From Rhizophagus clarus (Eukaryota > Glomeromycota > Glomeromycetes > Glomerales > Glomeraceae), in assembly GCA_015698045.1 (NCBI GenBank), contig BLAL01000285.1, positions 3,226,001 through 3,290,000 of the forward strand: DNA of 64,000 nt, written 5' to 3'. A program made the position numbers and the translations under genes. Positions 21,243 through 32,099 of the stretch are shown one piece after another (the stretch's first letter is position 1; each line of letters begins with the position of its first letter). Below the pieces are notes generated by a model. That model was not told the origin of the DNA and searched no databases. It saw nothing but the letters and a program-made list of their open reading frames with translations.

Positions 21243-22255
21243 AACATCACATTTCTTAAATTTAATATCCAGACTAAAGTAAATTATTAGATTATATACT
21301 CATTCTTTTATTGGATTTTTTTATCTACTTTGATAAACAAATGTGTTCGCTTTTTTATTTGCAGATTTTGCATGTAATTAAATTTAACAATAAATTTAAG
21401 TATATAGTAATCAAACTAGGTTTTAGTTTCTGGGTAGACCAAGTTTGAGTTCTGTAACTAACTAGTAGAACAAAAGTCAAACCTCTAAATTCACTAATAC
21501 TATACTCTATAGAAACCCAGTGTGTATCAGAGTACAGTACATAGTTTAAAATTCGCATCGACTATGTGATTGAATGTTACTTCAGCAAGATCGTTACGAA
21601 TCGTTACGAATCGTTACGAATCGCAAAAATTATGACGGCATTATAATAATTACTGTATATTTTAAAATAACAAAAAACAGAAAATTAGCCACATAAAAAA
21701 TTTCGAATTAGGTGTAATCGAAACAAACCTTTTACGTCACATTATCAATCACATTATACTAGTAAATCATTTTAAATTAAAATAAATGTTTTTTTTTATT
21801 AGAAATTATGCTATATTTATTGTTAAATATTGCACTTTCAATAATGCAGGTGAAAATTCAAAATGGTTATGGTTTAAGTGTCATTCGTTTGCTAACTTTT
21901 TGTCGTTCACTAATAGGCATAATTATTTAACTGATGTATGACATGATATATGATACATTCAAATAATGGTTTATCCTATGCTTGGCCTAATTTAAGAATG
22001 GACAAATATTTGGTCAGACTTATGCTTTACCGAATTAGCAGATATAATGAATTTTGTAGACAAAATAATATGGTCTAAAACTAATAGTTATAAACACGGT
22101 CTGCACGGGAACCTATTCAGTTGGATTGAAGGAAATATAAATAATGGGAACTTAAGGAATAACAGTTAAATAAGTTGCGGAGGAATTAATGCGACACAAA
22201 TTAGAATTTGTATCCAGAAATTTAAAAAATCATAAGCAAATTTAATCTGCAAATA
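21243..22255. other. AT-rich intergenic DNA
   Basis: Includes the 11-mer repeat at 21589-21624. No gene seen. Confidence 0.5.
21589..21624. repeat. Tandem 11-mer (CGTTACGAAT), three units
   Basis: TCGTTACGAA is repeated three times in direct tandem and ends at TCGCAAAA. Each unit contains CG dinucleotides, rare in this window. Confidence 0.7.
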
Positions 22256-22259
22256 TTTG

Positions 22260-22520
22260 TTTATTTCAGCACCAGCTGCTAATCATAGTATTAATTGCGA
22301 TTACGATACGGTATTTCACCAAGCCCGATGCCCTATTATGCTCACCAAAGGGTAACCGTTTCCCATTTAAGGATACTAATTTACGACATACAGAATGCCG
22401 GAAATCTTCACGTCTTTCAATCACAATTACGCTGTTAAAGTTCATGATAAATCGGCATTGTTATTTTCGAGCCACTCTTATACTGCAGTCTTGCCACTCT
22501 GTCAATGCCCACACAACAGA
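22260..22520 (-). pseudogene. Possible coding relic, unidentified
   Basis: Less AT-rich than its flanks. On the minus strand a stretch of more than 50 codons is open and reads like protein (SVIVIERREDFRHSVCRKLV, NGKRLPFGEHNRASGLVKYR), with no start codon or recognisable family. Further minus-strand scraps occur at 22840-23180 (QRFTPQETIWDNKENVFNQF). Probably remains of an old gene or transposon. Confidence 0.25.
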
Positions 22521-23469
22521 CAGAATTTGTAATCCAAATATTCGACAATTTCTTTATGTTCAATTGAATAGTTAATATTCTCAAACACCCTGTTAGAAGA
22601 TGCGAAAGTGCGACATCCTATATAAAAAAAAACTTATTTGGTTCAGATATCCATCAGACAAATTTAATGAACTTTTTTGCAAAACAGGTTATTCACTTTT
22701 CATGACAATTCTTTTTTTGACGCAACATCCAGATCATCCCGGTTCTTTTTCCTAATTGAATAAAAAAAAATGAGATAACGCGAATTTCTTATTCGAGAGA
22801 TAAAACATTAGGAGACATTTACCAATGATGTGATGTGGATAGTGGATGTTATCATCATTGTCATCCTCCTCATCCTCCGGATATTTGGAAAATATTTCGT
22901 TAACTTGCAGTTGAGCATCACCTCCTCGTCTTCAAATTCATCTTAACGCTTTTGAGTTTGACTATATTAATGGGAGCGATTTTATCCTCCAAAAGTTTCA
23001 TCGAATCAGGATCATCTAACCTTCAGAAAGAATCTCTCATTTGTAGCACTATCATAACATCCAACTCCATCTATTATATAAGTAAATTGGTTAAAAACAT
23101 TTTCTTTATTATCCCAAATAGTTTCTTGAGGTGTGAACCTTTGAGATCCTCTAAGATGACTCCATTTTCACTATAATTCTGTAAAATAGTAAAATAAAAT
23201 GTATCTTATTCCTGATCATTGATGTGTTGTGGTAAAAAATTTATGCGGAAGGAATGATTATGTCATCTGTAATTTATTATTTTTTGAACTAAAATAATGA
23301 AACCTAACTATTTATATAAATATAACATAAAATGGACTATTAAATAAATTTTACAGATCTAATATTAACTCTAAATTTATATTATCTCTGTCTTGCTTTA
23401 AATTATCACCTTGCTCAAACTACTTATCCAAGATTTGATACAATAAATCGATTAATCAACGATTTAAAA

Positions 23470-23930
23470 TGTGAGATCTTAGGCTAGAATCGAACTAGCC
23501 GAAGCACTGGCTCTCCACCAGGATAAGATTTAAAACTAGGATATATCTGTTTTCTTAATCTTTTAAGCACATAGGAGAAAGAAAAGAAACAGATTAAAAG
23601 AAAAGAAACACCTGAATCTATCTAGAGCTATGACCTCGAACACCAATCGGCAAACTCAGAGGGATGCTATGGCTGACCAGCCGGGAGACAGGGGCATTTG
23701 CTATGGGTTTATCACGTTTCCAATAAACCAAGGTCGTCTACGGTCACATGTGGTCTAGATCTTCATTACAACTGGTGACCAGATGTAAAACTTAGACATC
23801 ACCAGAAATAATGGGCGTTTTTGCTAATAAAACTGCAAAACAAACTCTTTTTTGTACGAGAGAGATACCTCGTTATTGGCGACGAACTAGGTGCAAAACC
23901 TAGACATCGTCAAGAGTAAAAAAAAAAGTC
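23470..23930 (-). other. Less AT-rich block with a tRNA-like arm (SINE candidate)
   Basis: Minus strand of 23476-23529 has GCTAG-TTCGATT-CTAGC, a canonical T-arm with 7-nt loop and Pol III B-box (GTTCGATTC), flanked by ATCTTAT and CTAAGAT that pair at six of seven positions like an acceptor stem. The whole is only 54 nt, too short for a tRNA, so a decayed tRNA-derived SINE head is more likely. Towards 23760-23920 two related hairpin segments contain AAAAC(C/T)TAGACATC. Neither boundaries nor target duplications were found. Confidence 0.3.
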
Positions 23931-23996
23931 CCAAAGGAGTCTTATATAGAAAAAAATTGTTTAGACTATAAGTCTATGACTCAAATGTTATGTTAC

Positions 23997-24190
23997 TAGA
24001 TCAATATCGCGTGATTAATAATAGTATAAAAGTTTGTGACTCAGAATTATCCAGATCAATATAATGGTACAATAGTGACTCAGAATTATTATCAATATTG
24101 AATATATCGATAACATCAACATAGATCAATATTCGCGTGATTAATAATAACAGATTGTATAAAAGTTATGACTCAGATTTATCAAAATTA
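23997..24190. repeat. Direct repeat, about 60 bp, two copies
   Basis: AGATCAATAT(T)CGCGTGATTA followed by TATAAAAGTT and GACTCAGA occurs at about 23998-24050 and again at 24123-24180. The TATAAAAG element in each copy could be a promoter of a lost repeat. Confidence 0.5.
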
Positions 24191-27100
24191 CTATAGAAGG
24201 TACTATGATTGATAATGATAATAAAATATTTTCGTTTATTAGAAGTAATGTATTCATGAAACTCACACTTTAATAGATGATTTCATAGTAGTCAAAGGAT
24301 TAATCACAAATAGGAGAAATATTAATACTTCAGTTTAAGAGGAAAAAAATTTATGACGTAAAATTAAAATCAAACAGTAATTTTGTTGAAATACTATTTT
24401 CGAAATTAAAAGTATGACGAAACAGTGTACTGCATATCAAAAGTAACACGTGTTGTGTCAAAAATACATTTTAAGTTCAGTTTTCATTTATTCTTCTCCT
24501 TAATTAATTTTGCTTCACTATTCTTTTACAGCTACAAATTTCAATGCTAACTACAGCTTAAATATTTTTTCCTTTTTCCATTATTTTTTCCTTTTTCCAT
24601 TATTTTTTCCTTTCCTTTTTTCGTTCAATTAAATTGTCTGTTTACCAATGGAGTGCAGCCCTCGGATTTCAAAATTTTTAATTTTGATAAGCAGCCTTTC
24701 TCTGGGATATCTGTTCTTATGAAAAAAAAATAGTAAAACAATATCATTACCATTTTCAAATAGAACTAATAGTTCACTTATTTCCTTCGGAAAATCAATG
24801 AAAGTAAACATCAAATGAAAGAAATTGAAGATATCACAGCCTGTGTTCCACTCTTAAAATACTTTGTTATGATAAGAACCGTTTAATTGAAGATTGGGAA
24901 ATTAGTCTGGAACAATTTTTATTGGATAAAATTACACATATAGTCTGATTCTCTCTGTTTAAATAGATGATGACATCGTTCATCACAAATATTAGACTTC
25001 CTGCTGTTCATAAAAAGAGGATTACGACTTTACTTTTATACTGGTACCAAAAGAGGAACTGAAATTGTCTGTGGGCTGGCGTGAAATTGCATGGCCAAAT
25101 TTATAGATAAAGTGGATTAGTAGCATGAAAATGCTTGACCGTCGGTATTAAGATTCTTTATGGAAAAGGCATGTATCGCTAGTTTTAGAAATGGACTGAT
25201 GGTAGATAAGTCAATCTTTTAAACCTGACGGAACTCCAGTGAAAATAATATTAATGTTAGAGAGAAAAAATGTACGTTTTTCATATTATAGTTGAACTAT
25301 GATGCTATCGATGGACTAATACTCTAAAACGAAAAAATAAAAAAGAACAGCGATGAATCTGTCCATGTTATTCCAATACAAGTTACCGTTATTACAAAGC
25401 CCAGTAATAATTTAGATTCTGGGAAAAAGTTTTTTGACAGTGGCTTGAAAGAGAATTAACAAACTACAAAAACTTAAAGGTATGATTTGTATGGATTACG
25501 TGCAGAAATGAAGCTAGCAATAGGATTGAACAAAAAGTGATAACGGGGAGATAATTTTCATTCCGGATTGTCTATCGATTGATGAATTTCTTTTCAGATT
25601 GTGATATTTGAGTCTTTGCGTGATCAATTAATTAATAGTTTTTATTCACAAATTTTTTGTTTATAATCGTAAATTAAAAAGCAAATATGATAAAATAATG
25701 TATAATAGCAGAAAATATTTGCTTCTAATATGATACTACTAAGACTTTTGACATGCTGCACCGAATTTCACATTAGCTTGATCGTGACAATTTGTCATGG
25801 TCTTTCATAAGCTAAAATTTCGTTAGCATAGATAACACTCCAAATAAAATATCGGAAAACATCTATTCTTCTTTCAGGAAATAATGTGTAAATATTGTAA
25901 ATATTGTTGAAATTTGTAATAATAGAATTAATAATTAACTTATTTTCTATATTATAATCTTTTAAACAAAGTATTAGTTGTTAATTATATATAAATATTA
26001 TATGAATTTGTAGTAAGATAATTAAAATGATATTGATTCGCTCCATTACGGCCACATCTGGTGGTAATAATGCCTTCCTTTGCTATTATCTTTTGTTAAT
26101 AATTTAAGGAGTTGCAACTTTTTTTGTGATCTTGTAAATTATCATTCCTTTAAGGCCAACCATTTCTATTGTTTTTCTTTTCAGTCATGTTTAAATTAAT
26201 TAATGTCATGATCAATTAATTATTTAACTGCGGAAGAAACTTCAGATATTAATTAAGTAAATTAAAATAAAAACTATAAGATACCCTATATAAAATACTA
26301 AATTTTTTTGTCTCTTCAATTATTTTTATATGTACAATATATACTAAGCTACTTTACCAAAAAATAATATAATTATATTTGCAATAAATTTGTTCGAAAA
26401 TATTTATGCAATGTTGGGCCGAAAGAAATTATTAATGCAGCGTGAGAACACCAAAAGAGAAATTCAACTAATAATTGAGATATTACATGCATGATTGCTT
26501 AAGAAATTTTATAATTATAAGAAATTAATTGTAATAAAAGACAATATCCTTACAGTATGTTTGTTTATTTCATATAAAGTACTACATTTTAATAGTAAAT
26601 TTAGATTATAATCGATGAAAATTTGTGTAATTCAATGTCGAAATTTTCAATCATGAAAATACTATATATACGATTTATTAATTTGGTCTAGAATAATAAA
26701 TAAATTTTTTTTAAGTCTATTTAAATTTTAATTCTTAACTTTTAAATAATTTAATGTATTGATTTTTGTTGTTTATTTAAATTTTAATTTTATTTTGTCT
26801 TTTTTTTTTTTTAATTTTTTTAATTTGTTATATCTTTTTATTTTTCGTGAACTTTTTCTTATTTTTTTTTTTTTAACTTTATTTTTTTCTTTATTTTCAT
26901 TATTTTCCTTAGCTAAGGTAACTAGTACTGGTAAATCACGAACTATTAACGTAATGTAATTTGTCTCGTAATGTTATTCCACGATTTATGAGAGTTGAGC
27001 ATTTTTATGAGTCTAATCCAGAGTAAATAATTTATTAAACCCCTTATTTTCTTTATCAGGAGCGAAGCGTAGAACTTTATACTTTAATATAATTAATTTC

Positions 27101-27378
27101 ACGTGAATCTTTTCGATTGATTACAGGCAACTTCTCTCACGAGATCAAACTTGGAAAATTTTTAATTGCTTTTATTTATTATATTAAAAGGCTTTCATAT
27201 ATTTAATTAATGCAAAGAAAAGGCTGGTACCTTAGACGGACTTCTCAGAATAATTTCATCTTCAATGATTAAATACCATGAATCATATGTCAAAATTTAT
27301 AAATAATTAAATGATTAATAATTATAAAGGCACAAGTTTATACATAAAAGATATCTTTTATTTATTCAAAAAGAAGAA
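24191..27378. other. AT-rich intergenic DNA
   Basis: Scattered open stretches near 24840-25200 are interrupted every few dozen codons and not assignable. Long T runs at 26790-26890. No gene supported. Confidence 0.45.
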
Positions 27379-27471
27379 TAAGGGCAGTGACATATATTAG
27401 CTAATATTTTTTACTATAGGCGCTTACCCCCCACCCCCTAAAATATTAGCTAATATATGTAACTGCCCTAA
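27379..27471. mobile_element. Tourist-like MITE (PIF/Harbinger type), 87 bp plus TAA duplication
   Basis: Inverted repeats of about 30 bp beginning GGGCAGTGACATATATTAGC on the left (27382) and GGGCAGTTACATATATTAGC as reverse complement on the right (ending 27468). The flanking TAA at 27379-27381 and 27469-27471 fits the TWA duplication of PIF/Harbinger elements, and the GGGC end fits Tourist MITEs. The centre is a short C-rich stretch (CCCCCCACCCCC). Confidence 0.75.
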
Positions 27472-27520
27472 GTATATAATCTAATAAATTTTGGGTATAG
27501 ATATTAAGTAATGTGATGCT

Positions 27521-27616
27521 TCAGGTATATTCTACATCATCAAAATTTGTATTTTTGAATCTCTTTATAACACCCAATTTAATATATTTTTTAATTATTT
27601 CAATTATTTCCATATT
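27521..27616 (-). pseudogene. Untranslated remainder of the F-box C terminus
   Basis: Thirty-one in-frame codons after the premature TAA, still family-like (YIKLGVIKRFKNTNFDDVE), ending in TGA. Confidence 0.75.
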
Positions 27617-28990
27617 TTAATGATATTCATCTAAACTTTTATGTGAATCAAAATTAACAATCACTAATGAAATTGATTTTTGTGGCTTACGATTTGCCCA
27701 ACTTATAAAAAAAGATTCTAATTCTTCTGGAAGTAATTTAATTCGTTCCTCAAATAGATGATAAAATATTAATTCTTGAATATTTTGTGAATATTTCACA
27801 ACCAATTCTAATGCTTCTTTTTCGTTCAAATAATCACCTCCACACCAAATTTTAATACTTTCTAAACTTTTACAACTACCAAAAATCATTTTTAATGTTT
27901 CTAATTCATTATGCTTAATTCCAATGGAAAGTTTTCTAAGATTTGGACAGAACTTAGCAATAGCTAAATTTAATGAATTATCACTATCCCCAAAAAAATC
28001 ACCTATACGAATTTCTTTTAAATTTTTCCCGTTGATTCCTAAGAATTTTATTAATAATTCGACTCTTGGATATTTTTCTATAATTTTTAGAACTTGTAAA
28101 TGTGGAAAAAAAGCATATTGTAACTTTTCAAAATTAACAAAACATTCATCATTTTCAAATGTTAAATTAAGTTCTTTTAAATTTGAGAAATTTGCAATAA
28201 ATAATAATGATAAATGATTACATCCTCCATCAATATCTAAATCGATTAAAGTATTAGAAAGTTTTGATGTTAATAAAGGAATTATATTTGTTAGATTATT
28301 AATTGACAGATTATGACGTAAATACATTACAAAATGTTTTAAATTTCTCTGAACAGAAATTAAATCTACTATTCCATTTGTTACAATTTCTTCAATTTCT
28401 AAAGTAAATGACTGTATATTGTAACAAATTTGAGATAATTGATAAAATAATTCGGTGGAAATACTTGAATTAAAACTTAATCTTGAGAGATTTCTTAAGC
28501 AATCTTTTGCTCCAGAATATAAAGGAAAAGTCAAAGTTGGATTATATGTGAAAAAAATTAATTTTTCTAAAGAAGAAATCTGACACGTGAACATTTTGAA
28601 TATTTCTTGCACCGCAATATTTAAATAATACCTTCTAAGATCATGTGATGAAATAGTTTGTTGTCTACTAAGAAGTCTATCGATTTTATTATAAACTTCT
28701 CCAATAGATAGAACTTTACAGAATGATGCATAATTGAATGTTGGAAATTTTGTAGTAGGAGTAGAAATAATAATTTTATTATCATATAATATTTTTTTTG
28801 ACTCGTCTGGAAGACAATTAATTAAAGTACTAAACATTTTGATACTATAGTTATTAATGTCCCTCCAAAAAATTCTCACCGAAACCTCGCACCATAAACG
28901 ATTAACTAATATGCATGAATACAAAGTACGTTTGTCATTTTCCAAATATTCGATAATATCATTTAAACAATCAACGGGAAGTTGAAACAT
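27617..28990 (-). CDS. F-box protein with leucine-rich repeats, C terminus cut by a stop
   Basis: Single exon, 457 residues: F-box at residues 2-45 (LPVDCLNDIIEYLENDKRTL, SCILVNRLWCEVSVRIFWRD), then FNYASFCKVLSIGEVYNKID and the LRR region (KFCPNLRKLSIGIKHNELET, CKSLESIKIWCGGDYLNEKE). The frame stops with TAA at 27617. The same frame continues for 31 more codons to a TGA at 27521, reading KKYIKLGVIKRFKNTNF, which matches the conserved ends of the paralogues at 11675 and 19800. So the last 30 or so residues were lost recently by one nonsense change. Whether the shortened protein works is unknown; the F-box and most LRRs are intact. Opposite strand to the other family members. Confidence 0.82.
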   Translation of the reverse strand: MFQLPVDCLNDIIEYLENDKRTLYSCILVNRLWCEVSVRIFWRDINNYSIKMFSTLINCLPDESKKILYDNKIIISTPTTKFPTFNYASFCKVLSIGEVYNKIDRLLSRQQTISSHDLRRYYLNIAVQEIFKMFTCQISSLEKLIFFTYNPTLTFPLYSGAKDCLRNLSRLSFNSSISTELFYQLSQICYNIQSFTLEIEEIVTNGIVDLISVQRNLKHFVMYLRHNLSINNLTNIIPLLTSKLSNTLIDLDIDGGCNHLSLLFIANFSNLKELNLTFENDECFVNFEKLQYAFFPHLQVLKIIEKYPRVELLIKFLGINGKNLKEIRIGDFFGDSDNSLNLAIAKFCPNLRKLSIGIKHNELETLKMIFGSCKSLESIKIWCGGDYLNEKEALELVVKYSQNIQELIFYHLFEERIKLLPEELESFFISWANRKPQKSISLVIVNFDSHKSLDEYH

Positions 28991-29295
28991 TATGTTTTAA
29001 GTTTAACAAAGAGAGTTTAAATTTTTAAAATAAGAAGAAAAGTCGTTTAATTTGTATTGTTTGTGCTACAAACTTAATAACTATGGAAGCACCAATCATT
29101 TTACCGTTTACGCCAACGATGCAGATTTAAGAGATGACCACAATAGATTTAATTTTTTCCTTTTAGGTTAGTTACATCTTATATGTATTGAAAATTTCTT
29201 TCCCGTCGATCCTTAGACAAAATTTTTTTTTAAAAAAAAAGCTTAAATGAAAAGGACGTCACAGTATTTATATAAAAGATTTTTTGGACTTAAAA

Positions 29296-31080
29296 ATGGA
29301 AAGCACATACAACGAGACGGAATATGGATATAGGTTTTGTAAAGACATAAGGTTTTTTATGATGAAACACCTCAAAAACATGACTGACTCGGGCTCCAAA
29401 AGGAAGGTTTTCGACAAAATGGATACCTTATGTCCATACAACAGAACATAAGGATAAGCTACGACATAATAAAGATAATACTGTCGTGTGCTAAAAATAT
29501 ATCATGGCTCATATGTAACGAAGATACTCGTTCACTTACGAAATTGGCTGCGGGAGGCGCAGCATTCGACGAAAGATAGCACGAGGAAATTAGCGGATAT
29601 GGAAAAAAAGGTAGTAGCAAATGAACAAATCATATCTCAAAAAAAGATGATGCAATTCATGAGTGAAAAGATCATCCCGGCAAAAATAAAAGCCGTAGAA
29701 ATAAGATCGACCGGTATTAGAGGTTCCGTTTTTACCGAACGAATTAAATGCGAGTAGATATGACAGTCAAGCACGTGATTTTTTTATATAAGATATACCT
29801 AGGGAGAAGATAAATATAAAAAATTTACGGCAAATAGGCTTATTTTGGAGTGTAAAAATCAAGAACAATTTAAATATTACACAGTAAAAGCATCCATAAC
29901 TCTTCACAAAAAAGAAGACGAAGAGTTTAATAAAGGTTCTTTTATGCATGTAGATGTATAAAGGTGATTCGAAAAACTAGATCTGTTGGCAATTAACGCG
30001 TGATATGGATGAAAAGATGAAAGATTTATATAATGTGGGGGAAGATAATCTTCAAGAGTTCATGTCAAAAGAATATGGTTCAAAGTTCGTTAAAGTGTTA
30101 AAACTAAAAAAAAGGATGGAAAATCCTATCGTATTTTGAAGCCGAAGAAGTCATTAGTTAATACTAACAGTAACGGACCAGGGGATACGTGGGTCTTTAA
30201 ATCCTTTAAAAAAGACATATCTTTTATGTAAAATCGACGATACCGAAGACATCCGGGATGATTGATAAAGTGTTAACGGACTCCCCATCTCCGGTGCCAA
30301 GAAAATTTCTTAATTCAGGGAATTCTCTGACAGATTATGATGCTAAGAAAGAAATTGTTAGCCCGAAACGGAGTAGATTTGCTCCACTATTGGTGAAGAT
30401 AACAGATTTGGAAAAAGAAAGAAAGACGGTAGCCCGTCCGAAGAAGTAGTGGTAGATTTAATCGGACGATATAGAAAATACGGCTCAGCTGAGCCATCTC
30501 CCACAAAAATCTACAACGGAGATAGTAGTAGCAGCAACATACTCAGAACTCGGTCGTTGATATGATTGCTGATTGGCGACAAGAAGAGAAGATAACCAAG
30601 AATAAGCAGTATCGTTAAGTACCCAGAAAATAAAATTACAGCAGATAGCGTTATGTTGCCGTCAAAAGAAGTATTCCAGAAGGTAGGTACAATTGGAAAG
30701 GAGAGAAGAATTGTCGTCTAGGATTATTGAAGCATCGTTGAAAGTAAAGGAGGAAATGAGGTCTGAAGAGGTGGAAAGGAATGATAGCCCAAAAAATAAA
30801 CATGAATTCGTCAATAAATTTATTGATATAGAAGAGATGGATTATTTCTATAAGGGCGAAGCATCACCTCATGCAGCGGGATTAAGGAAAATTTAATGAA
30901 AGAGGTAAACGCGACGGTGGGGAACCAATTATTAAAGAATATAATAATAAGTTAAATGAGTTTTTTGTGAGAAATTTAGAAAAATTAAAGGAGAATGCGA
31001 GATTAATGACAACTCGAAACGCGTCCAAGGATCACCACAAAAAGGTAGAGCGAAGTTCTACAAATGGGAGTTAATTTCAG
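29296..31080 (+). pseudogene. Decayed gene of unknown type
   Basis: A less AT-rich block. It opens with ATG at 29296 (MESTYNETEYGYRFCKDIRF) and runs to a TAA after 51 codons. Coding-like segments follow in different frames: 29488-29757 (WLREAQHSTKDSTRKLADME, QFMSEKIIPAKIKAVEIRST), 30258-30449 (PKRSRFAPLLVKITDLEKER), 30693-30896 (IIEASLKVKEEMRSEEVERN, DYFYKGEASPHAAGLRK) and about 30895-31075 (NKLNEFFVRNLEKLKENARL). The protein would be Lys/Glu/Ser-rich and partly coiled-coil. No catalytic motif is recognised. It could be an old transposon structural gene or a host gene; multiple frameshifts and stops mean it is not expressed intact. Confidence 0.45.
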
Positions 31081-31766
31081 GATAGTCTTCGTTATTCTGT
31101 ATAAGAAATTTAGTACTGTTTTTTATTATTTTAGTTTAGTTTTTGGTTTGTTTTAATGTTTAGATGGTCATGTATTTACCATATGAAAATATGGCCACAG
31201 TATATACTGTAATTCGTTCTTGTACCATGCGTTAATTTATATTGTATCGGTTAGTGCGTTTACTGTGGAAATAAATAAAAAATCTCATGTATTTTCCTCA
31301 ATCGACAATTTCCCAATACTAAATATTTTGTGTGATTTCAGGATATTGTAAAAGAAAAAATTAACCGCAGTCAAAATCGTCACTATACCGCAGTGATAAT
31401 AATAAATATTCCATAGTTCGAACCGTGATATATGTGTTCATGAAAAATGCCGCCCATGTAACATCCGAAAAAAGGCGACGTTGCAAAGATATGGTCAACA
31501 AATCTCATGGTAAAGGGCGATACAATCCAAGAAATATGAAATTTTACAAAGATAAACAATTCGATCAAAGTAAAAAGGGGTAATGGTATCAAGACAAACC
31601 TTTATTTAAGGACAGTGGTATTGGTATATTTTTTTAAAAACGAACGATAAAGAATATTCAAACTTGAAATTTGGCGTCTTTCGTTCTAAACAATAAGTCG
31701 AACGATGTAGAGTTGCAAATTAATGTTCAATCAAGATAAAACAAGCGGTTGGTTAGGCCGCACCAA
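31081..31766. other. Intergenic DNA, 3' flank of the decayed gene
   Basis: AT-rich, with ATATGAAAATATGGCC-like words near 31180. No gene supported. Confidence 0.45.
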
Positions 31767-31994
31767 CCCTATGAAAAAAAATTTCTCTAAAATATACTAA
31801 AAATATACTTAAATCTTAAAATACGTAAAATGTACTTAAAATTGCAATTTTGGGTATAATTTAAGTACAAAAAATTTACGATTAAAATATACTTAAAATT
31901 GCAATTTTAGGTATAATTTAAGTACATTTTAAAAATTTTAAGTACATTTTAAGTACATTAAGTATATTTTAAGTCGTGATCCGCGAATGATCGA
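31767..31994 (+). repeat. Left terminal inverted repeat, expanded (228 bp)
   Basis: Contains two direct copies of a unit with TATACTTAAAATTGCAATTT and GGTATAATTTAAGTAC (about 31815-31875 and 31882-31930), plus further AAGTACATTTT words. The right repeat has only one set of these words, so the left end has grown by internal duplication. The repeated words may be transposase binding sites. Confidence 0.75.
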
Positions 31995-32099
31995 CATCAG
32001 ATCATATGAGTCGTGTATAGTAAATTTGGGGATAAGATACATAACAACCAGCTATAATAAACTCAAATCTCTCGTTGACAACCTTTAACAGCTGTCAAA

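Noticed and set aside
23476..23529. Functional tRNA gene
   Set aside because: Only 54 nt; no proper D arm and no convincing anticodon arm.
26759..26959. Phe/Leu-rich 66-codon frame
   Set aside because: Poly-T artefact.
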